Shown here: piece after piece, positions 61,443 through 64,000 of the stretch
Position numbering within the stretch: the first letter of the stretch is position 1
How the letters are laid out: every line of letters starts with the position of its first letter
DNA from: JADJGC01 sp964617645
Lineage (GTDB): Bacteria > Zixibacteria > MSB-5A5 > CAIYYT01
Length of the DNA stretch: 64,000 bases
Direction: 5' to 3'
NCBI GenBank assembly: GCA_964617645.1
Contig: CAZTYE010000004.1
Location: 62,001 to 126,000 of the forward strand
Notes under the pieces: model-generated
What the model saw: the letters and a program-made list of their open reading frames with translations, nothing else
Database searches by the model: none
What the model was told of the DNA's origin: nothing
Made by a program: the position numbers and the translations under genes

Positions 61443-63269
61443 CTACTCGAGGACTCTGAGAACGGTTTCATATCTTCCGAACGATGGCATCAAGTATGCG
61501 CCTTGCACCAGATGTCGTGCTTGGTTCAGCAGCTCGCGGCACGATTCAATACCAACCTGCGCGGCGTCCTTGCCGGCAGATTGCAGGCGGTCGCGCAGTT
61601 GTCGTGGGATCTCAATCCCGGGCACTTCGTAATGAAGGAACTCGGCATGGCGCGCCGACTGCAATGGCAGCAGGCCGAGAAGAATCGGCAAGCGAAGGCC
61701 GCTTACACGATTGAGCAATTCTTCAAGTACATCCAATTCATACAAGGGCTGGGTCATGGCGAATTGGGCGCCGGCATCGACTTTGCGTTTCAAACGCTCG
61801 ACCTCGCGGTCCATCTGCGCGGGGGACGGGTTGACGGCGACCGCGATGGAGAACTCCGTGTTCGAGCCGATCGGATTGCCGACGAGGTCGGTGCCGGAAT
61901 TGAGTTTGCTGATGATTTCGACCAAGCCGATGGCGTCGACATCATAAACGGCCGTAGCGTTGGGATAATCGCCGAGCGAGGGCGGGTCACCGGTCAAGGC
62001 GAGAACATTGCGGATCCCGAGCGCGTGCGCGCCGATCAGATCGGACTGCAGCCCCATCAAGTTGCGGTCTCGGCAAGTAAAATGCAAAATCACTTCCATC
62101 TTGAGTTGCGTCGAGATCAGTCCCGAGACAGCCAGGCAACTCATCCGGGTTCGCGCCATCGGTGAATCGGCGACGTTCACCGCATCGACGCCGGCTTCTT
62201 TGAGGCGTTGCGCCGCCTTAAGAATCTTCTCGGGATTCGCGCCTCGCGGCGGATCGATTTCGACCGAAACAGCGAACTGCTTGCCTAACTTGGCGGCAAA
62301 CCCCGAAACTTGCGGCCCGAAGGGCTGCGCGGCAACGACCTCGCGGTCGGCGCCGAATTCGACTACCAAATCGTCGGTGTCACTTTTCTGGAAGCTCTTG
62401 AAGATCGCGGCCATCGCGCGGATGTGGTCCGGCGTCGTGCCACAGCAACCGCCGACGATTCCGACCCCGAGATTCAGAAATTTCCGGCAATAGTCGGCGA
62501 AGTATTCGGGCGTTGAGACATAGAAGAAGCGGCCTTCGAGAAATCTCGGAAGTCCGGCATTGGGGAGAGCTGACAGTTGCATGTCGGTGCGTTGACGCAG
62601 GAGCGAGAGAAAATCGTAGATACGCTGCGGACCGACCGAGCAGTTCGCTCCGAGAACATCGACATTGAGCGCACGACCGGCATCGAGCACTTCGGTGACC
62701 GAGTTACCGCGAATCGTTGTCAGTTCATCGTTGATACTGACCTGCGCGACTATCGGCAAATCGCAGATGCGTTGAATTTCTTCGACGGCGATGCGGAGTT
62801 CTTCAACATCCGGCACCGTCTCCACCATGAAGAGGTCGACGCCGCCTTCAAGTAGGGCAGACACCTGCTCGGCAAACTGCGCCCGGGCATGCTCCGGCGT
62901 GATTCCGCCAAAGCGGCCGATTAATTTTCCCAGTGGTCCAACCGACCCCGCAACAAGAACGTCCTTGCCGACCAGCTCGCGACGCTCACGGGCGATTTTG
63001 GCGCCACGGAAGTTGATCTCACGAACCAACTCCGCGAGACCATGCTGCGCGAGTTTGAGGCGATTCGCCCCGTAGGTATTGGTTTCGATGAGTTCAGCCC
63101 CGGCTTTAATGTATTCGTCGTGGATCGCACCCACAGTCTGCGGGTGCGTGATATTGAGGTGGTCAAAGCACTGGTTGAACGACACGCCGCGGGCATACAG
63201 ATATGTGCCCATCGCGCCATCGGCGAGAAGCGGACCTCGTCTTAACCGTTCCAGAAATGCGCCGGCCAT
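61443..63269 (-). CDS. Bifunctional homocysteine S-methyltransferase / methylenetetrahydrofolate reductase
   Basis: A 608-aa fusion. Residues 1-295 are a homocysteine methyltransferase barrel with zinc ligands Cys210 (GANCSVGP), Cys275 and Cys276 (GGCCGTTP). Residues about 320-608 are a MetF-like FAD-dependent reductase (VEIDPPRGANPEK, ILHFTCRDRN, NVLALTGDPP). The arrangement is that of YitJ-type proteins. The cobalamin and S-adenosylmethionine activation domains of full MetH are missing, so the methyl donor of the first half is unclear. It begins 6 nt after the MetE core. Confidence 0.93.
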   Translation of the reverse strand: MAGAFLERLRRGPLLADGAMGTYLYARGVSFNQCFDHLNITHPQTVGAIHDEYIKAGAELIETNTYGANRLKLAQHGLAELVREINFRGAKIARERRELVGKDVLVAGSVGPLGKLIGRFGGITPEHARAQFAEQVSALLEGGVDLFMVETVPDVEELRIAVEEIQRICDLPIVAQVSINDELTTIRGNSVTEVLDAGRALNVDVLGANCSVGPQRIYDFLSLLRQRTDMQLSALPNAGLPRFLEGRFFYVSTPEYFADYCRKFLNLGVGIVGGCCGTTPDHIRAMAAIFKSFQKSDTDDLVVEFGADREVVAAQPFGPQVSGFAAKLGKQFAVSVEIDPPRGANPEKILKAAQRLKEAGVDAVNVADSPMARTRMSCLAVSGLISTQLKMEVILHFTCRDRNLMGLQSDLIGAHALGIRNVLALTGDPPSLGDYPNATAVYDVDAIGLVEIISKLNSGTDLVGNPIGSNTEFSIAVAVNPSPAQMDREVERLKRKVDAGAQFAMTQPLYELDVLEELLNRVSGLRLPILLGLLPLQSARHAEFLHYEVPGIEIPRQLRDRLQSAGKDAAQVGIESCRELLNQARHLVQGAYLMPSFGRYETVLRVLE

Positions 63270-63275
63270 GCGCCT

Positions 63276-64000
63276 CTATTTCAGCCCGAGTTCGCTCTTC
63301 ACGATCTTAACCGCGGCGACCATGTTGCGCAGTTTGGCGGTGGTTTCTTCGGTTGTGCGCGTCTTGAGACCGCAGTCGGGATCGATCCACATCTTGTCGA
63401 CGTCGAAAACCTCGAGGCCCTTCTTGATGCCAGCAACGATCTCTTCAACCGACTCGACCCGATGGCTATGGATATCCAGCACACCATAGGCTATGCGCTT
63501 GGTAAACTTCGGCTTCCTGAAGACATCGAGATTGGCATAGCCTGAATTCGCAAACTCGAGGTCGAGTTGGTCGACGGCGAGGTCAAGAATTCGCGGATAG
63601 ATCGTTTTAAAATCGCCGTAACAGATGTGCGAGATCGTCATCGCCTTGGTTCCAGAAGTCACGATCTGCATTGCCTCGATCGCGATTTCAAGTTCGTCCG
63701 GACGTGTCGAGATCGCCGGTTCGTCGATTTGAATATACCGGGCGCCGGCGGCTTCGAGATCTTTGACTTCTCCGTGAAGCAAGCGCGCGAACGCCAGCAC
63801 AACTTCGCGGCGCGTCTCGTAGTGCGTGTTGAATGACCAGTCGCACATCGTGTATGGGCCGGTGAGCATTCCCTTGACCGGTTTCTTCGTCAGCGATTGC
63901 GCATATCTGAACATCTCCACAGTCATCGGCGTTGGCCGCTTAAGCTCTCCTTCGACGATCGGCTTGCGATAGTAACGGTTTCCGTAAGACCGCACCAGGT
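63276..64000 (-). CDS. metE: MetE-type methionine synthase, catalytic domain (5' end outside window)
   Basis: The C-terminal 241 or more residues of a cobalamin-independent methionine synthase domain, open at the right window edge. RSYGNRYYRKPIVEGEL, LTGPYTMCDWSFN, ISHICYGDF (His and Cys zinc ligands) and WIDPDCGLKTR (Cys zinc ligand) are present. It lies directly upstream of the fused methyltransferase/reductase. Whether it is a short archaeal-type core or a full MetE cannot be told from the window. It transfers a methyl group to homocysteine. Confidence 0.9.
   Translation of the reverse strand, partial: LVRSYGNRYYRKPIVEGELKRPTPMTVEMFRYAQSLTKKPVKGMLTGPYTMCDWSFNTHYETRREVVLAFARLLHGEVKDLEAAGARYIQIDEPAISTRPDELEIAIEAMQIVTSGTKAMTISHICYGDFKTIYPRILDLAVDQLDLEFANSGYANLDVFRKPKFTKRIAYGVLDIHSHRVESVEEIVAGIKKGLEVFDVDKMWIDPDCGLKTRTTEETTAKLRNMVAAVKIVKSELGLK

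Overview
The window is a gene-dense stretch of a bacterial chromosome, moderately GC-rich, from an organism with a two-membrane envelope and an aerobic-type respiratory chain. It has several outer-membrane beta-barrels, lipoproteins, a complete 14-subunit NADH:quinone oxidoreductase operon, a dockerin-bearing giant secreted protein, and a DUF2723/TPR membrane protein. This mix resembles uncultured lineages of the FCB superphylum, with Zixibacteria-like genomes the best guess. The assignment is inferred from gene content only. No rRNA, tRNA or CRISPR array was recognised.

Layout. 1-2.1 kb: 3' end of a class A penicillin-binding protein, then a trypsin-like lipoprotein. 2.1-8.7 kb (minus): TPR protein, thermonuclease, M42 aminopeptidase, cysS and aceK. 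8.7-10.2 kb: a 1.4-kb gene-free stretch with dispersed palindromes, a MITE-like palindromic element and a probable long leader for the 1639-aa secreted protein at 10.2-15.1 kb. 15.2-19.9 kb: site-2 protease, small secreted proteins, a DUF4384/PEGA protein with a fibronectin-III lipoprotein, and a SET-domain protein. 20.2-24.7 kb: DAO-family oxidoreductase, an alpha/beta-hydrolase fold protein with Glu at the nucleophile position, an ECF sigma/anti-sigma pair, a DUF6249 protein, and a GAF-HisKA protein with no ATPase domain. 24.8-27.4 kb: purF and a beta-barrel protein.

27.4-42.0 kb (minus) is nuoABCDEFGHIJKLMN in canonical order, with a glutaredoxin inserted between nuoM and nuoN. 42.1-44.3 kb: pstS and a phosphate-selective-type porin. 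44.5-47.7 kb: zinc-ribbon protein, lemA, an HtpX-like protease with two C-terminal zinc ribbons, and a DUF3592 protein. 47.8-52.5 kb (minus): a propionyl-CoA/methylmalonyl-CoA operon (biotin carboxylase, biotin carrier, beta-barrel, mutase large subunit, epimerase). 52.6-56.0 kb: a porin, a mini phosphate-binding-like protein and a sensor histidine kinase. 56.1-58.2 kb: DUF2723/TPR protein. 58.2-64.0 kb (minus): an NtrC-type regulator with a GAFTSS loop, leucyl aminopeptidase, a homocysteine methyltransferase-MTHFR fusion, and the start-truncated methionine synthase MetE core.

Functionally the window joins respiration (Nuo), anaplerosis (AceK, methylmalonyl-CoA route), one-carbon/methionine metabolism and envelope sensing. 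The least explained units are the porin/mini-binding-protein/histidine-kinase operon at 52.6-56.0 kb, the giant chimeric secreted protein with its repeat-rich upstream region, and the sigma/anti-sigma/GAF-HisKA cluster.
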